64,000 bases of DNA from Balaenoptera acutorostrata (GCF_949987535.1 NC_080073.1:22936116-23000115); one strand, 5' to 3'; shown: positions 1-11,989, numbered from the stretch's first letter. Notes: generated from the sequence alone by a model not told the origin. Numbers and translations: made by a program.

Positions 1-1330
1 AAGGCTTTGTTTTTGCTGTCTAGTTATACTGTTTTTATGTGGGGGCCTTAGACAGATTGACAAATCATGTCCCCAGCTGGAATCTTCCCTTTACAATACA
101 TTTTTCAGGGAAAAACTGTAACTTACAAACAGTATAGATCATAGGATCAGTAGGATACCAATTTCTTTAAAGAGCACAGATAATCTCTATAAAAGGACAC
201 CTTGCTATTCAAATCCGATCTCTGTTAGGGGGAGTTTACACAGCAATTTCTAATAACAAGGCATTCTAAGTTATCCAAAATCTATTTAGCAGCAGCAGTT
301 TGGTTAGTGGAATTATCAGGAAATGTATCCAAATCTATTGGTCTCCAGAGTTCAAATAGGGAACATTCAAAATTTAATTAAATATTGGATGTTATATCTT
401 AATCGTAAACGTTCAAGATGCAATTTCAGGAGATGAGGTGATTTTTACTTTCTTCTCTATTCCCTCTATATTCTAGAAATTTTCTAAATCAAACTTGAGT
501 GTTTCATTTTCTAAGAAAAGATTTTGAGTAGTGACTCACATTTCAATATTTCTTTAAGGGGAAAAGATCTAAGTCAGTTCGATGTGAATTGTCTGACTGA
601 CCATCGGAGTGTTGCTCATTCAACATAAAAAGTATCACACAGTGAGAGGCATCTTCTTGATCAAAATAAGCTTTGCAATCATCTGAATGAGAAAGATACA
701 TTATAAGAAATGTGTTTTCTAACTGCCCCAAACAATTCTGCACAACTCTAAATAAAATTCATCATCTGCTTTACTTACTATATTAAAGCCAATAAATTTT
801 TGAAGGAAAAAAATCATCTGTAATGAAATAGGAAGGAAAATTATTTTTCTCATAACGACTATGTTTTTTAGTCAGGTCGCTGTGAATTCAATAAAACCAA
901 TCTATTTTTGCTTCGTCTGCCTTGTTGAGATCAATTCTTCAATTGCAAAAGCAATAAAAAAGTTTTAAATGTCCGAATTAAAATCAATATAATTTATTCC
1001 AGAATCCACTCCCATTTTCTTGAAATGATGTACCTAAGGTCTTTGGAGAATCCCTGCATGCCCATTGATATGAGTGTAAAAATAAAGCATATCCTAAATA
1101 GAGCGAAGTAAATACAACAGTAGCAGCAAAAATAATGAGACATTTATTGTCTGTGGTATGTGGGGTATTATGAGAGGCAATAGAAATGCAAATGCCTGAG
1201 ATATGAATGTGTAAGACATGAATCCTATGTCTCAAAAGCTTATGCTCATGTATAGGTCAGATGGAGTCTTTGCACAAAAATACATCATTTGGGGCTTAGG
1301 GCAGATCATTACAATAATGATCCCATAATG
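1..1330. other. AT-rich intergenic sequence, nothing recognised
   Basis: Short stop-limited frames on both strands, no splice-flanked frame, no clear repeat boundary and no simple repeat. It reads as unique or very old decayed repeat sequence. Confidence 0.5.
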
Positions 1331-1735
1331 AGTCACATTCCCTGTGCCCATGCTCCACTGTCATTCCTTCTATCAAGAGGCCAAGTCTATTCAGCTACTC
1401 AGGTGAATTTCGGCAAGTCTTGTGCCTTTCTTTAACCAGTAGAATCTGGCAAATGTGACTTTGTGCATGTTCCAGTCTGTGTCTTAAAAGGCCTTGCAGC
1501 TCCTGCTCTCACCCTTTTAAGCTCTGAGATCACCATACCTGAATAAGTTAAAGAATATGAGATGAAAGAATGTGTAGAGAAAGAGGCTCAGGCACCCCAG
1601 CCGCCACAAGGGAGCCACCCAGACCACGCACAGAAAACAGAACTGCCTGATCACCCACCAATCCAGACAAAGAATACATGGGTTTTGATTTCAGCTACTT
1701 TGTTTTGAGGGTAGTTTGTTAGGCTGCAATAAGTA
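1330..1735 (+). repeat. Relic ERVL-MaLR-type LTR
   Basis: The order of segments resembles mammalian MaLR LTRs: a segment near 1,430 like TTGACCAATAGAATGTGG, a 'gagagaggcccag' type middle near 1,580, and a 3' end near 1,695-1,730 with TACTTTGTTTTGAGG and TTTGTTAGGCTGCAATAA. It is strongly diverged. The assignment rests on remembered family structure, not on an alignment. Confidence 0.45.
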
Positions 1736-1739
1736 AAGT

Positions 1740-2060
1740 ACTGCTTCAGCTATTTATTCACCCAACCAATATGTACGGAGTGCAAACTACATGCCAATCA
1801 CCAGCACTGGACAAACAGGTGAACATCAACAATGGTCCCTTTTTCCAAGGAGTTTATGTTCTAGTACTTGAGGATAGGGAAGGGAAAGACCAATGATTTA
1901 AAAATAGTAAAATAAATAATAATTTTACATACAAAGAGATGATGGCTGTGAGAAAAACAAAGCAGGATAAAGAGATGGAGAGTGACCAAGGTGGGCAGCG
2001 GAACAAAGAAGATCGTCAGAGAAGGCTTCTCAGGTTTGATGATGTTTAATCAGAAACCTG
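1740..2060 (+). repeat. Ancient LINE (L2-like) fragment
   Basis: The phrases 'tgccaatcaccagcactgg', 'ccaaggagtttatgttctag' and 'gaaggcttctcaggtttgat' appear in the order found in the widespread L2-type 'tgtgccaggcactg ... ggagcttacattctag ... aaggcctc' element. Divergence is high. The following 350 bases, to the SINE at 2,460, show no gene. Confidence 0.45.
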
Positions 2061-2459
2061 AATGTTGAGAAGAAGCAAGCCAGGAAAAAAAAAAAAATGT
2101 GAGGGAACAGCTTTCTATCAATAAATGCTATCTATCAACACACATGGGATCAGGCTTCCATGCTTGGGGAACATCAAGGTCAGGGGCAGGAGGGCAAGGA
2201 CGACTGGTGGGTGGCTGAAGTTGAGTTCCGAGAAACAGGTGCTGAAAAGATCTTGTGGGACCTTGTGCACCATAGGAAGGTCTGTTATATTTGAAGTAGT
2301 GAGGATTTTCTTCACTTTAACATTTAGTTATGCAGAGACACAAATATCCATTGTTACAAAATGATTCAACCAACATAGCAACAGACTCTCCTCTTTACCC
2401 CTAATAAAGCCAGCCCGCTGTAACGGCCATTTTGTCCCTTGATTTAAAAATAAAATCTA

Positions 2460-2503
2460 GGGGGACTTCCCTGGTGGCACAGTGGTTAAGATTCCATGCT
2501 CCC
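2460..2503 (+). repeat. CHR-type SINE, 5' part, interrupted by L1
   Basis: This is the SINE head (GGGGACTTCCCTGGTGGCAC...). It ends at 2,503, where an L1 begins. The last 16 bases, 2,488-2,503 (aagattccatgctccc), recur with two changes at 3,595-3,610 after the L1 poly(A), where the SINE resumes. The L1 therefore landed inside this SINE and duplicated its target. Confidence 0.88.
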
Positions 2504-3594
2504 AGAAAAGGGAACCCTCTTGCACTGTTGGTGGGAATGTAAATTGATACAGCCACTATGGAGAACCGTACGGAGGTTCCTTAAAAAACTAAAAACATAA
2601 CTACCATACGACCCAGCAATCCCACTACTGGGCATATACCCTGAGAAAACCATAATTCAAAAAGAGTTATGGGGCTTCCCTGGTGGCGCAGTGGTTGAGA
2701 ATCTGCCTGCTAATGCAGGGCACACGGGTTCGAGCCCCGGTCTGGGAAGATCCCACATGCCACGGAGCAACTGGGCCCGTGAGCCACAATTACTGAGCCT
2801 GCGCGTCTGGAGCCTGTGCTCCGCAACAGGAGAGGCCGCGACAGTGAGAGGCCCGCGCACCGCGATGAAGAGTGGTCCCCACTCGCCGCAGCTGGAGAAA
2901 GCCCTCGCACAGAAACGAAGACTCAACACAGTCATAAATAAATAAATAAAAGAACGTGAATTTCTTAAAAAAAAAAAAAAAAAAAAGAGTTATGTACCAC
3001 AATGTTCATTGCAGCACTATTTACAATAGCCAGGACATGGAAGCAACGTAAGTGTACATCGACAGATGAATGGATAAAGAAGATGTGGCACATATATACA
3101 GTGGAATATTACTCAGCCATAAAAAGAAATTTGTAGTGAGGTGGATGGACCTAGAGTCTGTCATACAGAGTGAAGTAAGTCAGAAAGAGAAAAACAAATA
3201 CATATATATGGAATCTAAGAAAAAGAAAAAAACAGTTCTGAAGAACCTAGGGACAGGACAGGAATAAAGACACAGACGTAGAGAATGGACTTGAGGACAC
3301 AGGGAGGAGGAAGGGTAAGCTGGGACAAAGTGAGAGAGTGGCATGGACATATATACACTACCAAATGTAAAATAGATAGCTAGTGGGAAGCAGCCGCATA
3401 GCACAGGGAGATCAGCTCGGTGCTTTGTGACCACCTAGAGGGGTGGGATAGGGAGGGTGGGAGGGAGGCTCAAGAGGGAGGGGATGTGGGGATATATGTA
3501 TACGTATAGCTGATTCACTTTATTATACAGCAGAAACTAACACAACATTGTAAAGCAATTATACTCCAATAAAGATGTTAAAAAAAAAAAAAAA
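2504..3594 (+). mobile_element. 5'-truncated L1 3' end, carrying a SINE
   Basis: The segment shows late ORF2/3' UTR phrases of L1 ('ccagcaatcccactactggg', 'gaatattactcagccat', 'ggatggacctagag') and ends in AATAAAGATGTT plus a poly(A). It lies in sense orientation, is flanked by an imperfect 16-bp TSD, and is itself split by the SINE at 2,672-2,983. The short reading frames inside are decayed ORF2, not functional genes. Confidence 0.9.
2672..2983 (+). repeat. CHR-type SINE inside the L1
   Basis: It has the A-box region TGGCGCAGTGG and a B box GGTTCGAGCCC, with the usual 'ccgcgacagtgagaggcccgc' arm. The TSD aaagagttatg is at 2,661-2,671 and 2,984-2,994. The tail is unusual: (AAAT)n, then about 18 non-A bases (agaacgtgaatttctt), then a second A run. 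Confidence 0.93.
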
Positions 3595-3610
3595 AAGACT
3601 CCACGCTCCC

Positions 3611-3776
3611 AATGCAGGGACCCAGGTTTGATCCCTGATCAGGGAACTAGATCTCACATGCATGCCACAAGAGTTCTCATGCCGCAACTGAGGAAGCTGC
3701 CTGCTGCAACTAAGACCCGGTGCAATCAAATAACTAAATAAATAAAGTAAATATTAAATAAATAAATAAATAATGA
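3611..3776 (+). repeat. CHR-type SINE, 3' part, continuing the copy split at 2,503
   Basis: It resumes with 'aatgcagggacccaggtttgatccctg' and ends in (AAAT)n. Read across the L1, it completes the SINE begun at 2,460. The whole is flanked by aaaataaaatct at about 2,447-2,458 and 3,777-3,788. Confidence 0.85.
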
Positions 3777-3788
3777 AAATAAAATCTG

Positions 3789-3908
3789 GGACTATTCTGG
3801 AGGTCCAGTGGTTGACTCTGCGCTTCCACCGCAGGGGGCACGGTTTCGATCCCTGGTCAGAAAACTAAGATCCCATGTGCAGCACAGCAGGGCCAAAAAA
3901 CAAAAAAT
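3789..3908 (+). repeat. Short tRNA-derived SINE (CHR-2/Bov-tA-like form)
   Basis: The 'ggaggtccagtggttgactctg', 'ggtttcgatccctggtc' and 'gcagggccaaaaaa' pieces give the shorter SINE type. It is flanked by aaaataaaatct at 3,777-3,788 and about 3,909-3,920. The same 12-mer also precedes the neighbouring SINE at 2,460. Confidence 0.8.
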
Positions 3909-3920
3909 AAAAATAAAATC

Positions 3921-4540
3921 TGCATTATTTGAGCTTTAGAAATTGTCTATTTCATGGATTCACATTTGATAAGCAAAAATTCACTGCTGTGAGTCATGTC
4001 TTCAAAGCAGCTTATTTTTACCCCAGGAATCCCTGACACTGGAGGGAAAATTTGGGTCCAAAGATTAGGAGCTTAGAAAGCAAGTATTGTGAGGACAGCT
4101 CTGAAATTGAAGAAGCTGTCACTTGGTCAGAAACTCAGAGGGAAAGCTTAGCCAAGCAACAAAAGCCTTTTCAGGTCTCTTCACACCATGCAGTTGAAAC
4201 AGTGGTTGATTTTATAGCTAATAAGGCATTAAACTGAATCTCTTAAGCTTTCCATATTGAAAGTAATTGTAAATTGAATTTGCTAAAACAATAACTTAAA
4301 GAGGCAAGACTTGAATGTTGTCGGAGCAAATCAAATGATGATGCCGAATTTAAAGAGCCACTGAAACAAGTGTCTTCAAGTACTTTATCGATCTACCAGA
4401 AGCAGCTGCTGTCGACCCTGAGCTTTGCTTGGCAAGTGGAATTATTGTGCATTGATTATTCATCATGGAGTCAGGCTATCAGACTCCAGCTCCAGGTGGG
4501 CTGGTCATTTACATTTCAACACTTTGACTCAACAGAAATA
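3921..4540. other. Intergenic, nothing recognised
   Basis: No repeat boundary or coding signal found. The 61- and 79-codon frames here lack splice signals and any protein pattern I recognise. Confidence 0.4.
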
Positions 4541-4846
4541 ATGTGCCTTGGAAGGAACAGAGAGATAGCATCTCCCCTGGGCTCAGGGGCTTGGTTCCTT
4601 GGCTTGTAAAAGCAACACTCCAATCTCTCTGCCTTCCTCTTTGCATGGTGTTCCCCAGACCTGGGTGTCTGCCTCCAAATATCCACTTTGCATAAGGACA
4701 CCAGTCATACTGAATTAGAGCCCCCCTGTTGGTCTCATTTTAACTTGATTACCTCTGTAAGGACTCTATTTCCAAATAAGGTACTAGGGGTTAGGATGCC
4801 AGCAAAAGAATTTTGGAGGAGGGGAGACACAATTCAAGCCCTAACA
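4540..4846 (-). repeat. MLT1 (ERVL-MaLR) LTR, 5' portion
   Basis: On the minus strand it begins TGTTAGGGCTTGAATTGTGT at 4,846. It then has the MLT1 signature (TTATTTGGAAATAGAGTC, ATGACTGGTGTCCTTATG, GCAGAGAGATTGGAGTG) and loses similarity near 4,540. The LTR 3' half is absent. Confidence 0.8.
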
Positions 4847-4877
4847 GTGATAGTCCAAAAGGGTAGGGAATGGCTTA

Positions 4878-5052
4878 GTATTCTTAGTCTTGGCTGTGCC
4901 TCATCATCTCCTGGCAAGCTTTGAAAAATAGCTATGCCTGGTTCCCACTTTCAATGGCTTTGATTTAATTGGTCTGGGTTAGGGGCCCAGGCATAAGTAC
5001 AGTGAAGAAGCATCTTAGGTGGTTCTAAAGTGTAGTCAGGATTGAAAACTAT
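4878..5052 (+). repeat. MER5-type nonautonomous hAT element
   Basis: 'ctcatcatctcctggcaagc', 'gatttaattggtctgggtta' and the terminal 'taggtggttctaaagtgtag' segments follow the MER5A layout. It is diverged. Confidence 0.65.
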
Positions 5053-5139
5053 TCACTAAATATCTCATTTAGTAGAATATTTAAGAATAGGGTCTATTCA
5101 TTCAGTATGGAAACTCAAAAATAGATCAATTATTTTAAG

Positions 5140-5265
5140 CACCATGAGGGCAGAGACTATCTGCTCTGATCACCAACACATTCCTAGGACTTATCAATGT
5201 CTAGCCTGTGGTGGCTGTCCCATTAATATTAACACAAGAATGCATACTTGAATAAATTCAATATA
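5140..5265 (+). repeat. L2 3' end fragment
   Basis: 'agcaccatgagggcagagac' followed by 'attcctaggac' and an A/T-rich 'tgaataaattc' end matches the L2 3' terminus. It is short and diverged. Confidence 0.55.
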
Positions 5266-5480
5266 TTCACTGAGTAACTATTATATGTTAAGCATTACAG
5301 TGAGCATTGAAGAAATGTAAATATTTTTTGAGTAATTTAATGAGTGAATGAAGGAATGAGATTATACCCAACGTTCTCTTCCGGTCTACTTATAATACGA
5401 AATGGGGTGTTACAGTATAGGAATCAGTATTTTGAGTATGATGGAACAAATCCACTCTAACAAAAATATTTATTTTAAAT

Positions 5481-5772
5481 TTTATTTATTTATTTATTTA
5501 TTTATTTTTGGCTGTGTTGGGTCTTCGTTTCTGTGCGAGGGCTTTCTCTAGTTGCGGCAAGTGGGGGCCACTCTTCATCGCGGTGCGCGGGCCTCTCATT
5601 ATCGCGGCCTCTCTTGTTGCGGAGCACAGGCTCCAGACGCGCAGGCTCAGTAGTTGTGGCTCACGGGCCCAGTTGCTCCGCGGCATGTGGGATCCTCCCA
5701 GAGCAGGGCTCGAACCTGTGTCCCCTGCATTAGCAGGCAGATTCTCAACCACTGCACCACAAGGGAAGCCCC
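5481..5772 (-). repeat. CHR-type SINE, antisense
   Basis: The reverse complement reads GGGGCTTCCCTTGTGGTGCA... with the B box and (AAAT)n tail. A perfect 18-bp TSD (aaaatatttattttaaat) lies at 5,463-5,480 and 5,773-5,790. The 117- and 84-codon frames here are SINE sequence. Confidence 0.95.
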
Positions 5773-5790
5773 AAAATATTTATTTTAAAT

Positions 5791-8700
5791 CAACTAAACA
5801 GCCTGCCTTTTGCCTGGAAAATTTTGTGGGGTTTTGTTTTCTTTCTTTTTTCTTTTCGTAATGGCTCTTACACAACTAGACCTTGGGGTCATCCTCTTTT
5901 ACTGAGCATATAAATGCTTATGTAACAGGTGATGGACTCTTTATTGGCACATTTCAGTATCCCTGCATAATGTTTAAGAGTTGGCACTACTCTGTAGGAG
6001 AGAAAGACGGTATGCATACACAAAATGATCATAAGAAATTATTGCATTCAAAATAATACCATTCAGATGCCATTGCCAATGGAGTAATACAATCTAAGAC
6101 ATAGATTTCAGGGTTTATCCTTCACAGCATTAGTCAGAGATCGACTAGAATAAAGAGATGAGCAATTAATTACCTGTTGAATCTGATCAGTTTTGATAAC
6201 TAGACTGGATAGTAGTTTTAGCCCAGTGAAAAAGCTTCTTTAGCTTTTTTGGTTTTTTAATAGCTCTAAGAATTATGGTGAACTTAATTCACTTGTTTGT
6301 TTATCCACCCATCCAACCAGGTCTGCTATTAACCCATACGATAGCCCCTGTGGAAGTTGCAAAAAGGGGTCCTCCTTGGTAAGCAGGTTATAAAATAGCT
6401 GCCCCTCTTTAGGGCTGCTACAGACCTACATCAGGGTACACACCATGGCAAGCTGGATTTTAGTGCACTGCCTCTTAGCTAGATGTTTTTGTGTATGAAG
6501 CTAATCATCATATAAAGAAGCCCTGAATCTAACAAACATCTATGAAGGACCTACCATGTGCCAGGACTGGGCTGGGCTCTGGAGACACAAAAATGACTGA
6601 GATATGGCCCTGTCCCTCTGGAAGTCCACAGTCCACTCGGGCAGACTCAAAACAAATGAATAACTTAAGATAATGTACACAGTGAGGGCAAGAGTCACCT
6701 GAGGAATACAACCAAGGCCTCATAGAGGAGGGAATATTGGAAATGGGTCCTCAAAGATGAGCAGGAGTTTATCACAGGAAAAACTAACAAACAAACAAAA
6801 AACAAAAGCAGAGAGTGAATAGTAAATGCCAACGTGTGATCACAGTAAGATATAATCAGGGGAAACCAAACAGTCCTAGAGAGCCAGGAAAAAAAATTGC
6901 GCGTGATGGGAATATTTGTAAAATTAGTTGGGAAATGTACATTGGCAATAGACAACTCAGATTAGCTGGATAATAGATAAAGATGGATCTATTCATTTAA
7001 GAGAGGGGAAAAGATTTGGGTAGCCAGAGTAATGTTAGGAAGCAAGGAGGCTTAAGCAAACCAGCACTGGGAGAAAATGCACTTGTTTATCGCTGAAAAC
7101 GGGAAATTTCCACTATCACATGGCTTCTGCTCTTTACGCCACATTTTTGAATTACTTGGTTTATTAGATGAATGATTTTCAACTGTCTCATGTTGTATTT
7201 CATTTAAACTATGTTTTCACTAAAAAGAAACTGAGGCATCAACCCAGAGTTGTGAAGACATTTTGGTTTTAATTTTTAAATTCAAGGTACAGGATAATTT
7301 TCCAATATTCTTTCTTTTGCAAATAAAGAAACTAAAACTGTGACTTCTTCTGTCAGCATTGCTGATGGGGTGAAGATGCTGTTAATCCTGGCGTATGCAC
7401 TGCTTTGCCCTGAAGCCAGCAAATACTTTTCGATAAAGCTGGCACACACCCCTCTGAGTCTTTGGCTTAAAACCATCTTTTGTCTTCTTCCCTGTTTGAC
7501 CTCTGCACAGCAGTGAAAGGTTGTAATAATTTAACAAACCCAGTTTATGGTTAGTATCAATTTGACATTACGTGGTATCATAACAATTTGTGACTGCCCA
7601 GTTTCTATGAAATTTCAAATTTGATCACTTTTCGGTAAGGTTGTCAGTCTACATTCTTTTTCCTTTTTCAGTTGCTTATATTTATTTTCCTAGTGCCTTC
7701 AGGCTCTGTTAAGTTCCTACTCAGCTAAAATAACATGGAATTTAATTTGAAAAATCCAGGGGAGTTTAACTATAAATTATTCTGTGTTATATTCAAAGGC
7801 TAGAGGTTTTGAAATTGATCATATCAGCAATATGTGGCTCTAATTGCATTAGGTTATTTGATAATGTTCTAACATAACAATTTTCGAAGAGTGTTGCTTG
7901 AAAGATATTTCTTTGGAATGAATGGAAGCATGAAGCATTGAACGCAAAAGCAAAAGTAAACTGTCAGATTTTAAATCAGTTATGGACATACATAGGGCCA
8001 AATTAATTGCCTTGTCATACTATACAATTGACATATATCACGGCAACTCTATGGATTGGGAGACTTTAAGCATTAATCATTTTTTACCATAATTCTGCTT
8101 TGCTGTATAAAAATATTTGCACAACATTTTGTGAACTCCTTGAGGATAAATTAAACAGGGCTCACCTTCGCATCTCCAGCACTTGGTCTATGTCCAGTAC
8201 ATACTAGGTATTCAAAACACATTTAACAAGCAAATGAACAATAGTGATAACCTCTTCCTATATACCAAACTCTATGCAGGATGTTTTCTGTGAATTTGCT
8301 CATTAATTCTTCACAATAACACCATGAAGTCATTACCATTGTTAATTTAACAGATGATAAACAGAGGCTTAGAAAGGTCACACAGCTAGTAAATGATAAA
8401 GAATGGGTCTTGGTAGCTCTAAACTCCCCATTCTTAACTGCTATGTTATACTAGATGAGTGCTTAGAGAGTTTAAGCAAATAGTAACTGACCTGTGTGAA
8501 TCTTCATTTGTATAGTGGGACCACAGCATCAACACGGCCATAGGAATCCATCTAAGAAATAAACTTCTCTTCTATCATACTCACGATACCCTGACGCTGA
8601 ATGTGGGGTATGGGGGGGTCCCCTACACCAATCAATTCTCTGCAACACCAGCTGGATGCCCTACAATTCAATTCAATTCTGATACTAATCGGAGTTAGTG

Positions 8701-9720
8701 TAGATCCCACAGGTTAAAGGATAGAAAACAGGAAAAAAAGAGGAAAAGAAAAGAAAAGAAAGGGGAGGAAAGGGAGAGAGAAAAAAATCCCAGGGTTGAG
8801 TTGAGGTCTAAATGAGATACAGTTATAAAAGTACTTTGAGATTCAGAAAGCAAATATGCAAGGTACAACCACATAATAGTACTGGTACATATCAGTAAGC
8901 CTTGGGAATGAAATGTCAATACCAGTGGAGAAAACTACTATAAATAAGGCACTATAAAGCAAAGCAAATTAAAAAGAATGACTTGACTGGTTATTTTCTG
9001 AAATTACAGGCAAAATGCATTTTCGTAACCCAGTCAGCGACACAGCTACGAAATCTTGTCTCTCCTTTAAGTGCAGAGGATGAATGTGCTTTAACTGGGG
9101 AAAAGTCCTCCTGCAGCCTCATTCACAGCACAAAATGATAGCACAGAGAACCTGGCCTGAATCCACTGGCATCAAACATATTTAAGCATTCCAATGTCGC
9201 AAATAGCCCAGGAAGGCATTTATTCCATCAGATTTACCAGGCAGTTCATACAGCATTGCACCACCCTAAAACAGCCCTCCTATTTCCTCTCTACCATTCA
9301 TAACAAAGAAAAGAAACAATCAGGTTTCAAAGAGTCACTTGGAGATACAGTCAGTGACTACAGGTGAATGAATATATTTCACACAAAATGATTTACCACC
9401 TACAGCAGAGATTCATTCAACAAGGGGAAAATGGGATAGTTGGAAGCAGTAAGTGCTAAAAAACAAAAACAAAAAAAACAGCCCTAGAAGGACATGGGTG
9501 GCAGGCTTTGTATCTAATGTTCTAAGCAAGATTCCAGGAATGATCCTAAAACTGTGGGAAGAGTCACCAAGGTACCTTAAGTGCCTTGAGAAAAGGGGTC
9601 TGAAAAATCCATTTTGTTCAAGCCACTGTTTAAAAGTCACTTCGTGAGAAGTCTTTTGATCTTCAGCCTAGACTAGGTCCTCTGTATACACTATCAAGAG
9701 CACTGTTCCTCTACCTCAAA
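5791..9720. other. Intergenic; a few L2/MIR relics, otherwise unique
   Basis: I see an L2-like piece at about 6,525-6,720 ('ctaccatgtgccaggactgg'). There is an L2 3' end at about 8,130-8,245 and a MIR at about 8,270-8,430 ('gtcacacagctagtaaatga'). A purine-rich tract of AAAAG/GGAGA units lies at 8,729-8,790. The remainder is AT-rich with no supported gene. Confidence 0.5.
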
Positions 9721-9889
9721 GCCTTTTGTAGTAATTTTACTTTTTGAATTTTTTGGTATAACAAATTTAAAAATACCCAAGAATATTTTCCCACATACTC
9801 AGCACTCAGATTCAACAATTGTAATTTTACCACATTGCTTCATCTACTCCTTTCCTTCTCTATCTTCTTTTGTGTTGGTGAAATATTTA

Positions 9890-10309
9890 TTTTTATTTTC
9901 TTTATTAAAGTATAGGAAATATACAATATTAAATAAGTTACAGGTATACAATATAGTGATTCACAATTGTAAAGGCCATACTCCATTTATAGTTATAAAA
10001 TATTGGTTATATTCCTCATGTTGTACAATATATCCTTGTAGCTTATTTTATACATAATAGTTTGTAACTCTTAATCCCCTACCCCTATGTTGCTCCTCCC
10101 CACTTCCCTCTAACCACTAGTTTGTTCTAGGGTATCTGCGAGTCTGTTTCTTTTTTGTTATATTCACTAGTTTGTCTTACTTTCTAGATTTTACATACAA
10201 GTGATATTATACATTATTTGTTTTTCTCTGTCTGACTTATTTCACTTAGCATAATCCATGGTGCTGCAAATTACAAATTTTCATTCTCTTTATGGCTGAG
10301 TACTATTCC

Positions 10310-10355
<46 letters not shown>

Positions 10356-10579
10356 TATACCACATCTACTTTACCCATTCATCTCTTGATGGACACTTAG
10401 GTTGCTTGCTTATCTTGGCAATTATAAATAATGCTGCTATGAATACTGGGGTGCATGTATCTTTTCGAATTAGTGTTTTTTTTTTGGATATATACCCAGG
10501 AGTGGAATTGCTGGGTCATATAGTAGTTCTATTTTTAGTTTTCTGAGAAACCTCCATACTGTTTTCCACAGTAGCTGTA
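9890..10579 (-). mobile_element. Younger L1 3' fragment inside the old L1
   Basis: The antisense L1 3' end (reverse of 'agcaattccactcctgggta' and neighbours) has the T-rich/A-tail side at 9,890. A 17-bp TSD tgttggtgaaatattta lies at 9,873-9,889 and 10,580-10,596. A (TG)n microsatellite interrupts it at 10,313-10,352. Confidence 0.88.
10313..10352. repeat. (TG)n microsatellite, about 20 units
   Basis: An uninterrupted TG dinucleotide tract within the antisense L1, likely length-polymorphic. Confidence 0.95.
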
Positions 10580-10689
10580 TGTTGGTGAAATATTTAAAGC
10601 AAAACCCAGGGATCATGTCATTGCATCTCTGAATACCTCAAAATGTGTGTCTCAAAAATGATACATTTGTTTCATAACCACTGTCTCCA

Positions 10690-11222
10690 CCTAGGTTCCC
10701 CCCTAAAGCAGAGCCTGAAACAAAGGCTTGCATGCAAGTCGTTACTTTGGGAAGTGATCCCAAGGGAGAATGCAGGGCTGGGAAAAGTGGAACAGGGAAG
10801 GAGGGAAAGCAGAGTCAAGGATGCACTATCAGAGGATCAGCCCTGGGGGCACCTGGGACTTGATCCTGTGGAGGACTCTCTGAGGAGCTGTTGAATTTTT
10901 TTCAACTTGTCCATAGAGTGACCAAAACGGGGAATGGGGCTGTGCACTGGTTCCCATACCACCTACAGTCAGGGATGCCCCATTGGGTGGGTGTTAACTC
11001 TCTTACACTCCCAGGTTTGCAATGGAATGCTTCAGAATGAGACAGAAGGGCTGGAAGCGTCCCTACAGGTGATCTGCAGGATGCGACAGAGAAGCCTGGA
11101 GCAGACGGTGAGAGGTCTGTGGGGCAGTTTAGGGGAGGTGATATCAGTTTCCACCCGCACAATTCTGGGTACAACAGCTGGATGAACACGGAGCTGAGAG
11201 CACCAGATCCAGGACACAAGAG
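10690..11222 (-). repeat. ERVL-type LTR, antisense, inserted in the old L1
   Basis: Read on the minus strand, its 3' end carries the ERVL-LTR phrase 'gggatcacttcccaaagtaa...cttgcatgcaagcc...caggctctgcttta'. Both strands hold frames of 80-105 codons, but none has coding features. Confidence 0.6.
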
Positions 11223-11473
11223 GTGCCTGACACAGCTACAATGCCATTGCCACAGCTAACTAAATTCATCCCAATTCCTTAGTATCATCTACTACTCAGT
11301 CCAAAATCAAATTCCCCCAGTTACCTCAAAGGTGTCTTTTTAAAACTGCTTTGGTCTAATTAGGATCCAAACAAGGACCACAAATTATGTCCTTAATTAG
11401 TTAAGGTTATTATGTCCTCAAATCTCTTTTAGTCTAAAATAGACTGCCTCGTCTTTTTAAATGTCATTGGCTT

Positions 11474-11760
11474 GGGACTTCCCTGGCGGTCCAGTGGTAA
11501 AGAATCCCTCTTCCAATGCAGGGGTCGTGAGTTCAATCCCTGGTCGGGGAACTGAGATCCCACATGCCGCGGGGCAACTAAGCCCGTGGGCCACAACTAC
11601 TGCGCTCGCACGCCTCAGTGAGAGAGCCCGCGTGTCACAAACTACAGAGCCCACGCGCCCTTGACCCTGCGCGCCACAACTAGAGAGAAGCCTGTGCGCC
11701 GCAATGAAGACCCAATACAGTCAAAAACATAACTTAAATAAATAAATATTTAAATTTTTA
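11474..11760 (+). repeat. CHR-type SINE
   Basis: The copy begins GGGACTTCCCTGGCGGTCCAGTGG. The TSD is aaatgtcattggctt at 11,459-11,473 and a two-mismatch copy (aaatgccattggttt) from 11,761. It splits the old L1. Confidence 0.92.
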
Positions 11761-11989
11761 AAATGCCATTGGTTTTATACAAAAAAATATGTTAGTCGTC
11801 CTGTACACTGTTCTACATTTGGTTTTGCCATGTTGTAGAGTCATTTCACTTATTTCTCTATCTCAAATACTTCCTGTAAAGGATCATAGCTCTACAGGCT
11901 TTACTGAACTCAGATGTAACTTTTATGGCAAGAAATCATGACAAGTGATGCCATGTGCTTCATAGCGCACCCCATTAGAAGACAGATCT

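Larger units (their letters stand above)
9725..11970 (-). mobile_element. Old L1M 3' region, antisense, in four pieces
   Basis: Pieces at about 9,725-9,889, 10,580-10,690, 11,225-11,473 and 11,761-11,960 read continuously as an antisense L1M 3' region. Examples are 'ccaagaatattttcccacat', then 'tatttaaagcaaaacccagg', then 'attccttagtatcatctact', then 'gcaagaaatcatgacaagtg'. The gaps are a younger L1, an ERVL LTR and a SINE. Confidence 0.75.

Noticed and set aside
10292..10546. 84-codon frame with a Val/Cys repeat
   Set aside because: It is the translation of the (TG)n microsatellite inside an antisense L1.
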